Both the position numbers and the translations under genes were made by a program. A DNA stretch of 61,540 nucleotides from Bacilli bacterium (GTDB taxonomy: Bacteria > Bacillota_I > Bacilli_A > RF39 > UBA660): contig JAFRCD010000003.1 of NCBI GenBank assembly GCA_017404555.1, positions 1 to 61,540 of the forward strand, given 5' to 3'. Below the pieces are notes generated by a model that was not told the DNA's origin, did no database searches, and worked only from the letters and a program-made list of their open reading frames with translations. How positions within the stretch are numbered: position 1 is the first letter of the stretch; each line of letters begins with the position of its first letter. Below are positions 51,554 through 60,459 of this stretch, in pieces.

Positions 51554-54500
51554 ATTCCAGTTTCTTACTTACATGGCTAATGCCCAAAAGAGTAAGGATA
51601 CTTAGTAAGAGTAAAACTATATATGGAGGTATTATTGTCTTAACACCGGTATCTACACTTACATTATAAGTATTCTTATAAGTAATAGTTTCATCGTCAG
51701 TAACAGTCTTAGTAATAGTTCTACTGTTAGTATTATTCACAGTGGTTGTATAGGCAGTTTCTTCTTGTGTAACAGAAATCTCATATCCCCCTGGAATTGT
51801 CAAAACTTCAGATTCATCATTTTTTAAAGTAAAGGTTGTACCCAAAGAAGGAACTATTGTATCGTTATCATCGCGTACCACCACCGTATAACTAAACTCT
51901 TTGTTTATATTTGCCATATTACCATATATCTCGTTAGCTATAGTAATATCGACATCTGGTAGAGTACAACTACTAGCCTTTGCTACATTTGAAGCAGATG
52001 ATTTAGTTGCTACTATAGCATCAATATTAGTTGTTATATCACACATATACTTAACAGTTACTTGTGTCCCTGATTTAGTAGCAGTACCATAAAAAGCACT
52101 TGTATATGATGATGGATTGCCCAATAATTGAATAGTTCCCGATGCATTTGAACAACGGTAAAACATATCCTCTATATCTATTAGCAATGAAGTATCCCAA
52201 TTAGAAAGAACACTTATATCTGTTAAAGAATCACAATCGTAAAACATGTAAGATGTATCGGTTGTATACGAAGCATCTACCAAACTAAGCCCGCTTATAT
52301 CTTCCAATGACGTTAATTCTTCAAACATCTCTGATGAATTAGAGTGTAAATATATCTTTTCGGCTTCACTGTAGTAATACATTGTTCCATCTGTATCATC
52401 AAAGAAAATATATATTGGATATTCAGACCCACTTGCAGATACAGTATTTAATGATGTAGGAGTAAAGTCATTAGGAAGAGTGCTAGCTCTCTTAAAACTA
52501 ACTATTTTTGTATCTTCATCTTCTTCATCCATCGAAGTAGAATTATTAGCTACATTCTTCAACGCTTTATTTATCGTCAATCCTGTAGTAAAACTCGTCC
52601 GTGCATTAGCACATGAACCTTTGACAACATTAGAATTAGATGACTTCGTTGCTACTATGTTATCAATTCTACTTGTTCCTATACAATCATAAACAACTGT
52701 TATTTCAGCATCTGTTGCAGTAGCAGCATTGGTAAATGCACTTGTATATGATGATGGATTACCTAATATTGGGAAACTTCCCGATGCATTTGTACATCCG
52801 TTAAGTATGTAAGAAATATTATTTACTTGTGTGGTGTTCCATGAACTTGCACCATTAATATCAGATAAAGCTGTACAATTTCTAAACATATAAGACATAT
52901 TTGTTACCTTAGATGTATCCCAGTCACTGGCTCCATCTATATCACCTAGCGAACTACAGTTTTGGAACATATAAGACATGTTTGTTACCTTAGATGTATC
53001 TACCGAACTAAGGCCACTTGCATCAGTCAATCCCTGAAAATTATAAAACATATATGATGAATCACTATTCAAATATAACGTTTCCGCATCACTATAATAA
53101 TATATTGTTCCATCGCTATCATCAAAAAAGATATATATAGGTTCTTCTGATAATGGATTTGATATTTTATTATCAGATGTAGGTGTGAATCCACTTGGTA
53201 ATGCAGTAGCCCTTTTAATTGAATGTATCGCCGTATCAGATGAACTATAAGTCATTGAACTGGAATTATTAGCTAGTTTTTTCATCTTAGCATTGACATT
53301 TTGCCCTGTATCAAAAGTGGCCACTGGGGATACATATCTCACTTTGATAGTATGATCTGATGTAATATTATTAAATGTATAACTATTACTGTACTCATTT
53401 ATATCCACATTAACACCATCTACCTCAATACTTTTTAAAGTGCAACCACTATTAGGACTATAGTTGATAGTTTTACTACTTCCCGAATTAACATGTGTTA
53501 TTTCAGTTATAGTTCCATTTGTAACTTTAGTTACTATTTTAGGTCTTGTATCCGTATTAGTATATATCACATAAGGATCATACATACTTCCATCACCGTC
53601 TACATATTCAATCCCTGATTTTAGTGAGACCACTGGCCGAACACCAATGAAGCTTCCATCAGCACCAGTATAATCGAGCGCTCCAGAAGTATTAACATAA
53701 TTAGTAAGTGCTTGATTATAGGGGCTAGAATGTGGAGATGCTAGCCAGTACTTATCTCCTGCTTTTGCAGCATTAGCATTATCTATCAAAGCTATTTCTG
53801 GAACCGTTGCCAAGCCAATCGGATATTTGTTTTTTGCTTTAGTATTACCAACTGCAAATTGATCAAGGACATTATCACACTTTAAAACCGTATTGCTAGT
53901 ATAATCTTTAAATTGCAATTTGGTATCACTATGTACATTACCGCTTGGATTCCACCCATTGGTTGATGCATTAATTTGAGTTCTATCATTACAATATATA
54001 GCATCTTCTAAAAAGTCTGTATAATCCGTCATGTTCTGAGCATACCATCCTTCTATTTGTCCTTTGATAGCCGAGTTGTATTTATTAACATCGCTACTAT
54101 AGAGCATTTCATTTAATAAATCAGTTGCCCTTTTTCCGTTTGTTAAATAAATCCCTGCAAGAGTTGTTGAATCACCGTCAAGAACATGAAAAACGCTTTC
54201 ACACGAATTACCAGAAGTACCACAGGTATAGTGGTGAGTGGAATCTGGCCTTGGAATACTGGAAACACCAGTTAAAGTATATACCCCATTTGAATATGTT
54301 ACTCCACTACCAAATTTATATGTTATAGGTAAATAATATATACGGCTTGGACCAACATCTGTTATATACCCCATATTTGAACACGAAGTAGTAGTTGTAT
54401 TCCCATAACAAAAATACTTTTCCTCCAAATTGCTAAAATTATTAATATAAGTTGTCGTTCTAATGGTTGTAGGGTTTGTTAAAGCATTACCGCTATGACT

Positions 54501-55508
54501 AGTCGCATATGAATAATACTTATTAACACCACTTGTAGTTAATAATTTTCCACCAGTCAAAGTAATATAATATAAATATTGAGATACTTTTCCTGTAATA
54601 TAATATGCCGTTGTACCTGTCGCAGCAGCCGTCGTTTTTCTAACGGTGTATTTACCTATTAAAGCGTTTGCTGAGGTTTGTGTTGCTGCCCCAGTTAATC
54701 TATATGTCGAGCCATAATTCAAACCAGTACCATAGTAGTATGCCAAAGAAAAATAATTTTGAGTTCCTTCATCTAAAACTTTTGTAACGTCCATAGCATC
54801 GCTTGAATATTCATATGCAGTATTAAACATATATCCAACCATAGCAATAGAAGATTGGTAGGCAGAAAAACCTCCTTCACCAATCTGAGAATATTCGGTA
54901 TCTCCTATTTCATAATCATGAATATAAGCAGTTGTGCTATCTTTATAACCACCAACATAATTTAAAACAGTACATGTATTTGTTGCTGAAGCACACGTAT
55001 ATTTGCCTAGTAAATTTTTGTATGTACTATCACTCCAGGTAGCAGTAGTTGGATTAGTTAAAGTAAACACCCCTGTATCCTCATCATAGGTAAAACTATC
55101 ACCATATTGATAAGCGGAGTTTAAAGCCTTTGTGACGTAATAATTATATATCATTCCTTTGTGAGTTCCCCTCGACTTATTGCACCTGTTAGTTTCATCA
55201 TATTTACCATTATAAATCATCTTAACTCCACCAGTATCAGTAGTTCTTAAAATTTGCCAACAAGTATCTCCTAGTTTAACATTATTACGATTTACTATAT
55301 CATCACTACCTGTAAAATAGTATATTGTTTTTGTTCCTGTACCGCTTAAACTATCTTGATGTTGACCATTATAAGTTGCAGTTAAAGAATCTGCTGCTAC
55401 AGCATCATATAATTTATTACTTGGCTCATTTTCTGCACGCGAAAAAACTAGGAATACTCCTATTACTAATATAGATACAATTAAGTATAGATTTCTTCGT
55501 CTATGCAT
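51546..55508 (-). CDS. BspA-type (DUF285 repeat) surface protein, paralogue 2
   Basis: The 1,320-aa product is a paralogue of the protein at 11829-17636. Signal/anchor (NLYLIVSILVIGVFLVFS), N-terminal domain (about 75-640; KLGDTCWQILRTTDTGG to IGVRPVVSL) with an insertion absent from paralogue 1 (about 215-440), one InlB-B-like repeat (about 645-725) instead of two, then two cassettes (about 730-965 and 968-1180) with 3 and 2 DUF285 repeats against 9, 8 and 3. A Spy0128-like module (about 1183-1285; YEISVTQEETAYTT) and an anchor (VDTGVKTIIPPYIVLLLLS, tail VSKKLELD) end it. GGAG lies seven bases before the ATG. Likely an adhesin; ligand unknown. Confidence 0.9.
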   Translation of the reverse strand: MHRRRNLYLIVSILVIGVFLVFSRAENEPSNKLYDAVAADSLTATYNGQHQDSLSGTGTKTIYYFTGSDDIVNRNNVKLGDTCWQILRTTDTGGVKMIYNGKYDETNRCNKSRGTHKGMIYNYYVTKALNSAYQYGDSFTYDEDTGVFTLTNPTTATWSDSTYKNLLGKYTCASATNTCTVLNYVGGYKDSTTAYIHDYEIGDTEYSQIGEGGFSAYQSSIAMVGYMFNTAYEYSSDAMDVTKVLDEGTQNYFSLAYYYGTGLNYGSTYRLTGAATQTSANALIGKYTVRKTTAAATGTTAYYITGKVSQYLYYITLTGGKLLTTSGVNKYYSYATSHSGNALTNPTTIRTTTYINNFSNLEEKYFCYGNTTTTSCSNMGYITDVGPSRIYYLPITYKFGSGVTYSNGVYTLTGVSSIPRPDSTHHYTCGTSGNSCESVFHVLDGDSTTLAGIYLTNGKRATDLLNEMLYSSDVNKYNSAIKGQIEGWYAQNMTDYTDFLEDAIYCNDRTQINASTNGWNPSGNVHSDTKLQFKDYTSNTVLKCDNVLDQFAVGNTKAKNKYPIGLATVPEIALIDNANAAKAGDKYWLASPHSSPYNQALTNYVNTSGALDYTGADGSFIGVRPVVSLKSGIEYVDGDGSMYDPYVIYTNTDTRPKIVTKVTNGTITEITHVNSGSSKTINYSPNSGCTLKSIEVDGVNVDINEYSNSYTFNNITSDHTIKVRYVSPVATFDTGQNVNAKMKKLANNSSSMTYSSSDTAIHSIKRATALPSGFTPTSDNKISNPLSEEPIYIFFDDSDGTIYYYSDAETLYLNSDSSYMFYNFQGLTDASGLSSVDTSKVTNMSYMFQNCSSLGDIDGASDWDTSKVTNMSYMFRNCTALSDINGASSWNTTQVNNISYILNGCTNASGSFPILGNPSSYTSAFTNAATATDAEITVVYDCIGTSRIDNIVATKSSNSNVVKGSCANARTSFTTGLTINKALKNVANNSTSMDEEDEDTKIVSFKRASTLPNDFTPTSLNTVSASGSEYPIYIFFDDTDGTMYYYSEAEKIYLHSNSSEMFEELTSLEDISGLSLVDASYTTDTSYMFYDCDSLTDISVLSNWDTSLLIDIEDMFYRCSNASGTIQLLGNPSSYTSAFYGTATKSGTQVTVKYMCDITTNIDAIVATKSSASNVAKASSCTLPDVDITIANEIYGNMANINKEFSYTVVVRDDNDTIVPSLGTTFTLKNDESEVLTIPGGYEISVTQEETAYTTTVNNTNSRTITKTVTDDETITYKNTYNVSVDTGVKTIIPPYIVLLLLSILTLLGISHVSKKLELD

Positions 55509-55531
55509 ACTCTACTCCATTATCTATTATC

Positions 55532-55567
55532 TATACTAATTATAACTCTAGAAAAGGACAAAATCAA
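55532..55567 (-). promoter_or_regulatory. Promoter of the second BspA-type gene
   Basis: On the minus strand TTGATT (55562-55567), 17-base spacer, TATAAT (55539-55544): the same hexamers and spacing as the first BspA gene. Confidence 0.8.
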
Positions 55568-55703
55568 TAGAGACTCAGCAATTTCAAGCCTTTGAAAGTA
55601 ATCCCCTTACAGGGTTTTTTATATACTTTTTTATCTTGCATATATCTTTGCATATTCAATATATATTGGTTATATATTAAATAAATTTTAAATTTTTAGT
55701 CAT

Positions 55704-55738
55704 TTTTAATAAAAAAGTAGGCATTTGGCCTACTTTCT
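55704..55738 (-). terminator. Terminator of the SASP-like gene
   Basis: AAAGTAGGC/GCCTACTTT stem (55714-55722 with 55728-55736), five-base loop, then TTTATT on the minus strand. Between it and the second BspA promoter (55568-55703) I see only AT-rich sequence. Confidence 0.88.
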
Positions 55739-55740
55739 TA

Positions 55741-55938
55741 TTATTTTCTATTATCTTGATCATCCAATCTACTCTTTCTATTTTGTTTAGATCTTCTGTT
55801 ATTGGATTTGTTTCTATTGTTACTCTTTGAAGAACCAGGACAATCATCAAATTCATTAGCTATTTCATATTGCATTTGTTCAACAGATTGTCTTTTGTTT
55901 GCTTTATTAGATTTGGAATCTTTCTTTGATTTACGCAA
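55741..55938 (-). CDS. Probable divergent alpha/beta-type small acid-soluble spore protein
   Basis: The 65-aa product starts at TTG with a strong AGGAGGTGA upstream. Residues about 19-30 read EQMQYEIANEFDD, matching the first conserved SASP helix and the GPR protease site (typically MKYEIAxEFG). The remainder departs from the family: the usual second motif (NGxxGGExxRRMV) is missing and replaced by a very basic Asn/Ser/Arg/Lys tail (RNKSNNRRSKQNRKSR), which could bind DNA non-specifically. It is monocistronic with a sigma-G-like promoter and strong terminator. SASPs coat forespore DNA and protect it. Identity is inference from a short motif, promoter and organism. Confidence 0.6.
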   Translation of the reverse strand: MRKSKKDSKSNKANKRQSVEQMQYEIANEFDDCPGSSKSNNRNKSNNRRSKQNRKSRLDDQDNRK

Positions 55939-55958
55939 AATTTCACCTCCTACATTAT

Positions 55959-55988
55959 TAGGGTGTGAAAAATTACTCCTTTCATACT
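55959..55988 (-). promoter_or_regulatory. Sigma-G-like promoter of the SASP-like gene
   Basis: On the minus strand AGTATG (55983-55988; core GTATG fits GNATR), 17-base spacer, CACCCTA (55959-55965; fits CANNNTA). This is the forespore sigma-G pattern of ssp genes. Confidence 0.5.
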
Positions 55989-56005
55989 AGCAAACTCTGG
56001 TAATT

Positions 56006-57184
56006 TTATAATAGATCGTTTTGTTCTTCTTCTGTTACTTCTATTTTCTTAATACTATTTACTGTTTCTTCTATTAAAGTTTTATAATCAAATTTTTCTT
56101 CTTCCTCCCTAGCTTTTTCTAACTTAGGATTAATTACTGGATGTTTAGGTACAAAGATAGTACAACAATCTTCATATGGAAGAATACTAGTATCATAAGT
56201 ATCTATTCTTTTGGCTAGATCAATTATTTCTAGTTTATTTAGACACGCTACTGGTCTAATTACTGGAAGATTAGTAACACTATTAATAACTCCCATACTA
56301 GATAGAGTCTGTGACGCTACTTGTCCTACTGATTCACCATTAATAATAGCTTTAGCTTTATACTTTTTAGTCAATTCTTCCATTATTCGATACATCATTC
56401 TACGCATAATAGTAATGGTATAACTCTTATCACAGTTTTTATAAATAGCTTCTTGTATCTTAGTGAAATTTACTATATATAAATTAATTTTATTAGTATA
56501 TTTCACTAACTTTTTAGTTAAACTAATTACTTTTTCTCTAGCTTCTAATGAAGTATGAGGTATAGCTTCAAAATAAACACAATCAACAGTTATTCCTCTT
56601 TTCATAGCTAGATACATCGCTACTGGAGAATCTATTCCCCCTGATAACATTCCTAAAGCTTTATCTCCTACCCCTACTGGGTATCCTCCTAATCCTCTAA
56701 TTGTATTAGTATAAATATAAGTTTTCTTATCTCTTATTTCTACTTTAAATAATAAATCAGGATTATGAACATCTACTTTAATATCGTCAATGTTCTTTAA
56801 TAAAGTTCCTCCTAATACTTTAACATATTCCATGCTTTTAATAGGAAACTTCTTATTACTTCTTTTTACTTCTACTTTGAATGTCTTAAATTTTTCACCC
56901 TTTGCCACCTCTAAAATAGTATCCTTTATTGCCTCATCTTCACTATCACAGATAGTAGCAAGTTGATATGAATGAATACCAAAAGTATGATTTATTACCT
57001 CAATAATACTATTAAGATCTTTCTCTTTAAAAGAAATAGTCATATTAGATCTTTCTTTTAAAATACTACATTCATATTTATCTAACTTGTCTTTAATATT
57101 CTTATATAACGTATTAATAAAATAACTTCTATTATCACCTTTAGTATTAAGTTCTGCATATTTTATTAGAATTACTTTCTCCAT
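56006..57184 (-). CDS. thiI: tRNA 4-thiouridine synthase ThiI
   Basis: This 392-aa enzyme adenylates U8 of tRNA before sulfur transfer. Domains: N-terminal ferredoxin-like region, THUMP (about 60-165), and a PP-loop ATPase with GMLSGGIDSPVAMYLAMKRG. AIINGESVGQVASQT and the Cys in LPYEDCCTIFVPKHP follow. There is no C-terminal rhodanese domain, as in B. subtilis (where a dedicated cysteine desulfurase NifZ is adjacent; none is here). GGAAGTGAG precedes the ATG. Confidence 0.95.
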   Translation of the reverse strand: MEKVILIKYAELNTKGDNRSYFINTLYKNIKDKLDKYECSILKERSNMTISFKEKDLNSIIEVINHTFGIHSYQLATICDSEDEAIKDTILEVAKGEKFKTFKVEVKRSNKKFPIKSMEYVKVLGGTLLKNIDDIKVDVHNPDLLFKVEIRDKKTYIYTNTIRGLGGYPVGVGDKALGMLSGGIDSPVAMYLAMKRGITVDCVYFEAIPHTSLEAREKVISLTKKLVKYTNKINLYIVNFTKIQEAIYKNCDKSYTITIMRRMMYRIMEELTKKYKAKAIINGESVGQVASQTLSSMGVINSVTNLPVIRPVACLNKLEIIDLAKRIDTYDTSILPYEDCCTIFVPKHPVINPKLEKAREEEEKFDYKTLIEETVNSIKKIEVTEEEQNDLL

Positions 57185-57209
57185 AGTCTCACTTCCGCCT
57201 TAAATTATA

Positions 57210-57239
57210 CCAAAAGAAAAAGGATTTTAAAATCCTTAT
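57210..57239 (-). terminator. Terminator of the thioredoxin-like gene
   Basis: AAGGATTT/AAATCCTT stem (57220-57227 with 57230-57237) then TTTCTTTTGG on the minus strand; the stop codon is in the stem. Confidence 0.8.
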
Positions 57240-57886
57240 TTTTTAGTATTTGTTTTTTTAGTAGTTTTCTTCTTTGGAGTAGTTTTCTTTTTAGTAGATG
57301 TTGTCTTCTTCTCTTCTTTTACTGGTGCCTTTTCTATTTTGTCTTTCTCATTAGTCTTATTACGAGCATAGATGATTAGTAATACTACTAAGCAAAGAAC
57401 AACTAGAATAAGAATTAAAGCAACTGCATCTTGAGAATTAGATTCACTACTATCAGCAGAAGTTCCTTGATCACTAACAGCATTAGCTTTAACATCTTCA
57501 GAAACATATTTCATGACATCTTTACTACCATTTTTATAAAGATCTTTAATCTTAGTCTTAATTTCATCACCCATGTTATCAGTAAATCCAGAATAGTATT
57601 TATCCCCGATTACAATAAATGGTACTCCGGAAGCTTCTGTATTTAAAGCTTTAGCAGTAGCTTCCATTAAAGCAGAATTCTCTTCATTATTCCAAACTTC
57701 ATAACTTATTAAACGATAATATTTACCATAGTCACCTTTAATACTATCGAAGAAATCTTCAGCATCTTGACAATGAGGACATCCTTCTCCTCTAAATAAA
57801 TAAACATTTACTTTTCCTTTAGCGCTTACTGAAAGTGGTAATAATACTAAAAGAAGCGCTACTAAAACTAACTTAATCTTTTTCAT
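57236..57886 (-). CDS. Membrane-anchored extracytoplasmic thioredoxin-like protein
   Basis: I choose ATG 57886 (216 aa), five bases after GGAGG, over the adjacent ATG 57889. A signal peptide (KLVLVALLLVLLPLSVSA) is followed by a thioredoxin-like domain (about 25-115) with the redox motif FRGEGCPHCQDAEDFF and the cis-Pro region ASGVPFIVIGDKYYSGF. After a Ser-rich linker come a membrane span (about 151-171) and a Lys/Thr-rich cytoplasmic tail (TTSTKKKTTPKKKTTKKT). It probably handles thiol-disulfide exchange outside the membrane; the 3626-4405 protein has four external cysteines and may be a client. Partner reductase not seen. Confidence 0.85.
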   Translation of the reverse strand: MKKIKLVLVALLLVLLPLSVSAKGKVNVYLFRGEGCPHCQDAEDFFDSIKGDYGKYYRLISYEVWNNEENSALMEATAKALNTEASGVPFIVIGDKYYSGFTDNMGDEIKTKIKDLYKNGSKDVMKYVSEDVKANAVSDQGTSADSSESNSQDAVALILILVVLCLVVLLIIYARNKTNEKDKIEKAPVKEEKKTTSTKKKTTPKKKTTKKTNTKK

Positions 57887-57919
57887 CATAACCTCCTATA
57901 ACTATTATAACACTTATTA

Positions 57920-58603
57920 TTATTTTAGAAAATATTTATTTTTGATTTCTAAATTACTATCCATTTCATATACATAAGGAACACCAGTTGGAACCTCTAC
58001 ATTCATTATTTCATCATCAGAAATGTTCTCTAAATACTTAAGAATACTTCTAATTGAATTACCATGTGCAACAATAATAATATTTTCCCCTTTTAATAAG
58101 TTAGGTTTAATCTCGTTTAAATAGTAATCAATCGTTCTTTTCATAGTATCTTTTAGACTCTCAGTAGTTGGTAATTCCTCTTTTTTTAAGTTACGATACT
58201 TGCGATCATATCCTGGAAATCTTGGATCATCCCAACTAAGTGCTGGGGGTCTAACATCATAACTTCTTCGCCAAATATGCACTTGTTCTTCGCCATATTT
58301 TGCCCGCATTTCGTCTTTATTAAGACCTTGCAAAGCACCATAATGTCTTTCGTTTAATTTCCAAGTCGAAAAAGTTAAAATCATCGTTTGTAATTCTTTT
58401 TCCACTATCATCAAAGTATCAATTGCCCGATTAAGAACTGAAGTATATGCTTTATCAAAAACAAAACCATTTTCTTTTAACAATCTTCCTGCTTGTTCTG
58501 CCTCCAAAACACCTTGAGCTGATAAATCGACATCAGTCCAACCAGTAAACCTATTTTCCATGTTGTAGACACTTTCTCCGTGTCTTAATAATACTAATTT
58601 CAT
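57920..58603 (-). CDS. gpmA: 2,3-bisphosphoglycerate-dependent phosphoglycerate mutase
   Basis: This 227-aa glycolytic enzyme interconverts 3- and 2-phosphoglycerate. It has the catalytic LVLLRHGESVYN, NRFTGWTDVDLS, LNERHYGALQGLNKDEMRAK, WRRSYDVRPP and the second His in IIVAHGNSIRSIL. Length is typical. GGAGG lies five bases before the ATG, which overlaps the stop of the SWIM-type gene as ATGA. Confidence 0.96.
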   Translation of the reverse strand: MKLVLLRHGESVYNMENRFTGWTDVDLSAQGVLEAEQAGRLLKENGFVFDKAYTSVLNRAIDTLMIVEKELQTMILTFSTWKLNERHYGALQGLNKDEMRAKYGEEQVHIWRRSYDVRPPALSWDDPRFPGYDRKYRNLKKEELPTTESLKDTMKRTIDYYLNEIKPNLLKGENIIIVAHGNSIRSILKYLENISDDEIMNVEVPTGVPYVYEMDSNLEIKNKYFLK

Positions 58604-59916
58604 AGAACCTCCAAACTCTCAGCACTCTTAGCTTTATCTTGTAGATATTTAAGCAGTGTCTTTAAAGCTTCTAAAAGAGTTCCATCATCAATATGTTTCT
58701 TCATAATACTTTTATCTGTTCGATACTTATTAACAATATTTGTTAAATAAGTAACTACCTCTTCTAAAGTATATTCAGCTATTCTCTTTTTCTTTAATTC
58801 CTCGTCTAAACCAGCTTTACTATAAATAGCAACAGTTGAAGAAAGAATTAGTTCAAATAAGTCTTTAAACTTAGAATCTTCTCCCATAATATAATCATCA
58901 TTAGTAAAAGTTACTACAATATCCTTCTTATTTAACCAATTAATTATTTCTTTTAGTTCTACTACTTCACTACGATATGAATAATAATCTCTTAAATAAG
59001 CCATTAGGCTTGAATATTCGTGCTGACAATTATCATTAACAGGACATGTACAACGCATAAACTTAACAACATCATTTTTAATTCTAATATCCACTTCATA
59101 AAGATTATTACCATCTTCTACACTAGATAATACCCGTGTTAAGTACTTATTTACTCTAACATCTAGAGCTTTAATTTTATTCTTATAGAAACTGTTGTAT
59201 CCCCTAACAATAGCATCTTTCTTAAAAGAGAAGTTAGCACTTGGTAAATAGAAATTATCATAAGCCGCTACTCCATCAATAAACTTACCATTAGTATCTT
59301 GGTACCATCTCTTTAACATTTCTTCCAAAAAGATTCTATTTCTAGCTTTTTTAACCCTAATTGGCAAAAGTGTTGGTGCATTACAATAAGGGCAAACTGC
59401 TGTTTTGCCATCATCAATATAATCAATTATATCTTCTACTCGAACCCCTTCATTACAGTTATAACAAATACCCGCCCCATCATCTTTTAAATACTTCTTA
59501 TTATTAAAACTATATTTATGAGCATCAATTAATTCTTTAGAAATATCTACAGATGAATCATAAAGAGCTTTAACAAATTCTTTATTATAGTAATAAACAT
59601 CTTCTTCCCACATAATTGAAGTATATTCTTTAATAAAATCTTCTATTTCCTTAGCACTATATTTCTTATCATCTATGTTATCATCAAGTTCATAGATTTG
59701 ATGATATTTTAAAATTCTTCTTAAATAATGACTATCTTGTTTATTGTCTTTCAAAATAGCTAAATAAGCTTTAACTAAAGGATCATTTAAATCAGTAGAA
59801 TAAGACTTATCATTAATCTTTTCTAATAAAGAATCAACATCATTGAAGTTATCTACTATTATTCCTTTTTCTTCTAAAAGCTTTTTATTATTGTCATCTA
59901 CTATTATCACAGCCAT
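58600..59916 (-). CDS. SWIM-type zinc-finger protein of unknown function
   Basis: The product (438 aa from ATG 59916; a GTG at 59910 is better spaced from AGGG and is also possible) has a zinc-ribbon pair CYNCNEG ... CPYCNAP (about 152-182) and a SWIM-like motif CTCPVNDNCQHEYSSLMAYL (about 293-312, CxCx6CxH). The N-terminal 120 residues are acidic and helical. SWIM domains bind DNA or protein in varied bacterial proteins, often beside SNF2 helicases, but none is here. Co-translated with gpmA, though a functional link is not evident. Function unknown. Confidence 0.75.
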   Translation of the reverse strand: MAVIIVDDNNKKLLEEKGIIVDNFNDVDSLLEKINDKSYSTDLNDPLVKAYLAILKDNKQDSHYLRRILKYHQIYELDDNIDDKKYSAKEIEDFIKEYTSIMWEEDVYYYNKEFVKALYDSSVDISKELIDAHKYSFNNKKYLKDDGAGICYNCNEGVRVEDIIDYIDDGKTAVCPYCNAPTLLPIRVKKARNRIFLEEMLKRWYQDTNGKFIDGVAAYDNFYLPSANFSFKKDAIVRGYNSFYKNKIKALDVRVNKYLTRVLSSVEDGNNLYEVDIRIKNDVVKFMRCTCPVNDNCQHEYSSLMAYLRDYYSYRSEVVELKEIINWLNKKDIVVTFTNDDYIMGEDSKFKDLFELILSSTVAIYSKAGLDEELKKKRIAEYTLEEVVTYLTNIVNKYRTDKSIMKKHIDDGTLLEALKTLLKYLQDKAKSAESLEVL

Positions 59917-60024
59917 CACCCTAGGTTAATTATAACACAAATATATTCTTTTTACCCACTTTTTTAAGACATTTACCCAAGCAACTTATTTTTTTCAGAA
60001 TACATTAAAAAGAAGGAGGATTTT

Positions 60025-60459
60025 ATGAATTACAATGACTTTATGGAAACTTATTATGGTTTTCCAGTAGCGGGAGAACCAATTCCTAGCAATAACAATG
60101 TAGTTTTAGATAGTCCAGATGAAGGTTTTTTAAAAGGCAATATGTTTAAAAACACTTATGAACCCTATAAGAATTACCAGTATATGAGACTAAATCCCAT
60201 TAACGAAAAAGAAAAACTACTCTATGAAATTTCTAAATATAGTTTCGCTACTCATGATTTAAATCTTTATCTAGACTTATATCAAAATGATAATAGTATC
60301 TTGATGCTATTCAATGACTATCGCAAGAAAACTAATGATCTTATTAATGAGTATGAAACTAAGTTTGGTCCAATGACTATCAGTACTGATGATGAAAAAG
60401 GTATTCCTTTTAAATGGGCTAGTAATAGTTTTCCGTGGGGAGGTAATATGAATGTTTAG
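60025..60459 (+). CDS. CotJA-CotJB fusion spore coat protein
   Basis: The 144-aa product joins two coat proteins that are separate in B. subtilis. Residues about 25-55 (DSPDEGFLKGNMFKNTYEPY) resemble CotJA. Residues about 60-140 match CotJB: KLLYEISKYSFATHDLNLYL, then DLYQNDNSILMLFNDYRK, YETKFGPM and a Trp-rich end (PFKWASNSFPWGG; canonical PWPWE). GGAGG lies seven bases before the ATG. It overlaps cotJC by eight bases, keeping the cotJABC order. CotJ proteins sit in the coat and depend on each other for assembly. Confidence 0.85.
   Translation: MNYNDFMETYYGFPVAGEPIPSNNNVVLDSPDEGFLKGNMFKNTYEPYKNYQYMRLNPINEKEKLLYEISKYSFATHDLNLYLDLYQNDNSILMLFNDYRKKTNDLINEYETKFGPMTISTDDEKGIPFKWASNSFPWGGNMNV

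Noticed and set aside
55568-55703. A riboswitch or small RNA in the gap before the second BspA gene
   Set aside because: Only a four-pair hairpin (CCCT/AGGG) with a T-run and AT-rich sequence are visible; nothing resembles a known structured RNA.
59930-60025. A sigma-E promoter before the cotJ operon
   Set aside because: AATACATT resembles a -10, but no sigma-E-like -35 lies 13-15 bases upstream.
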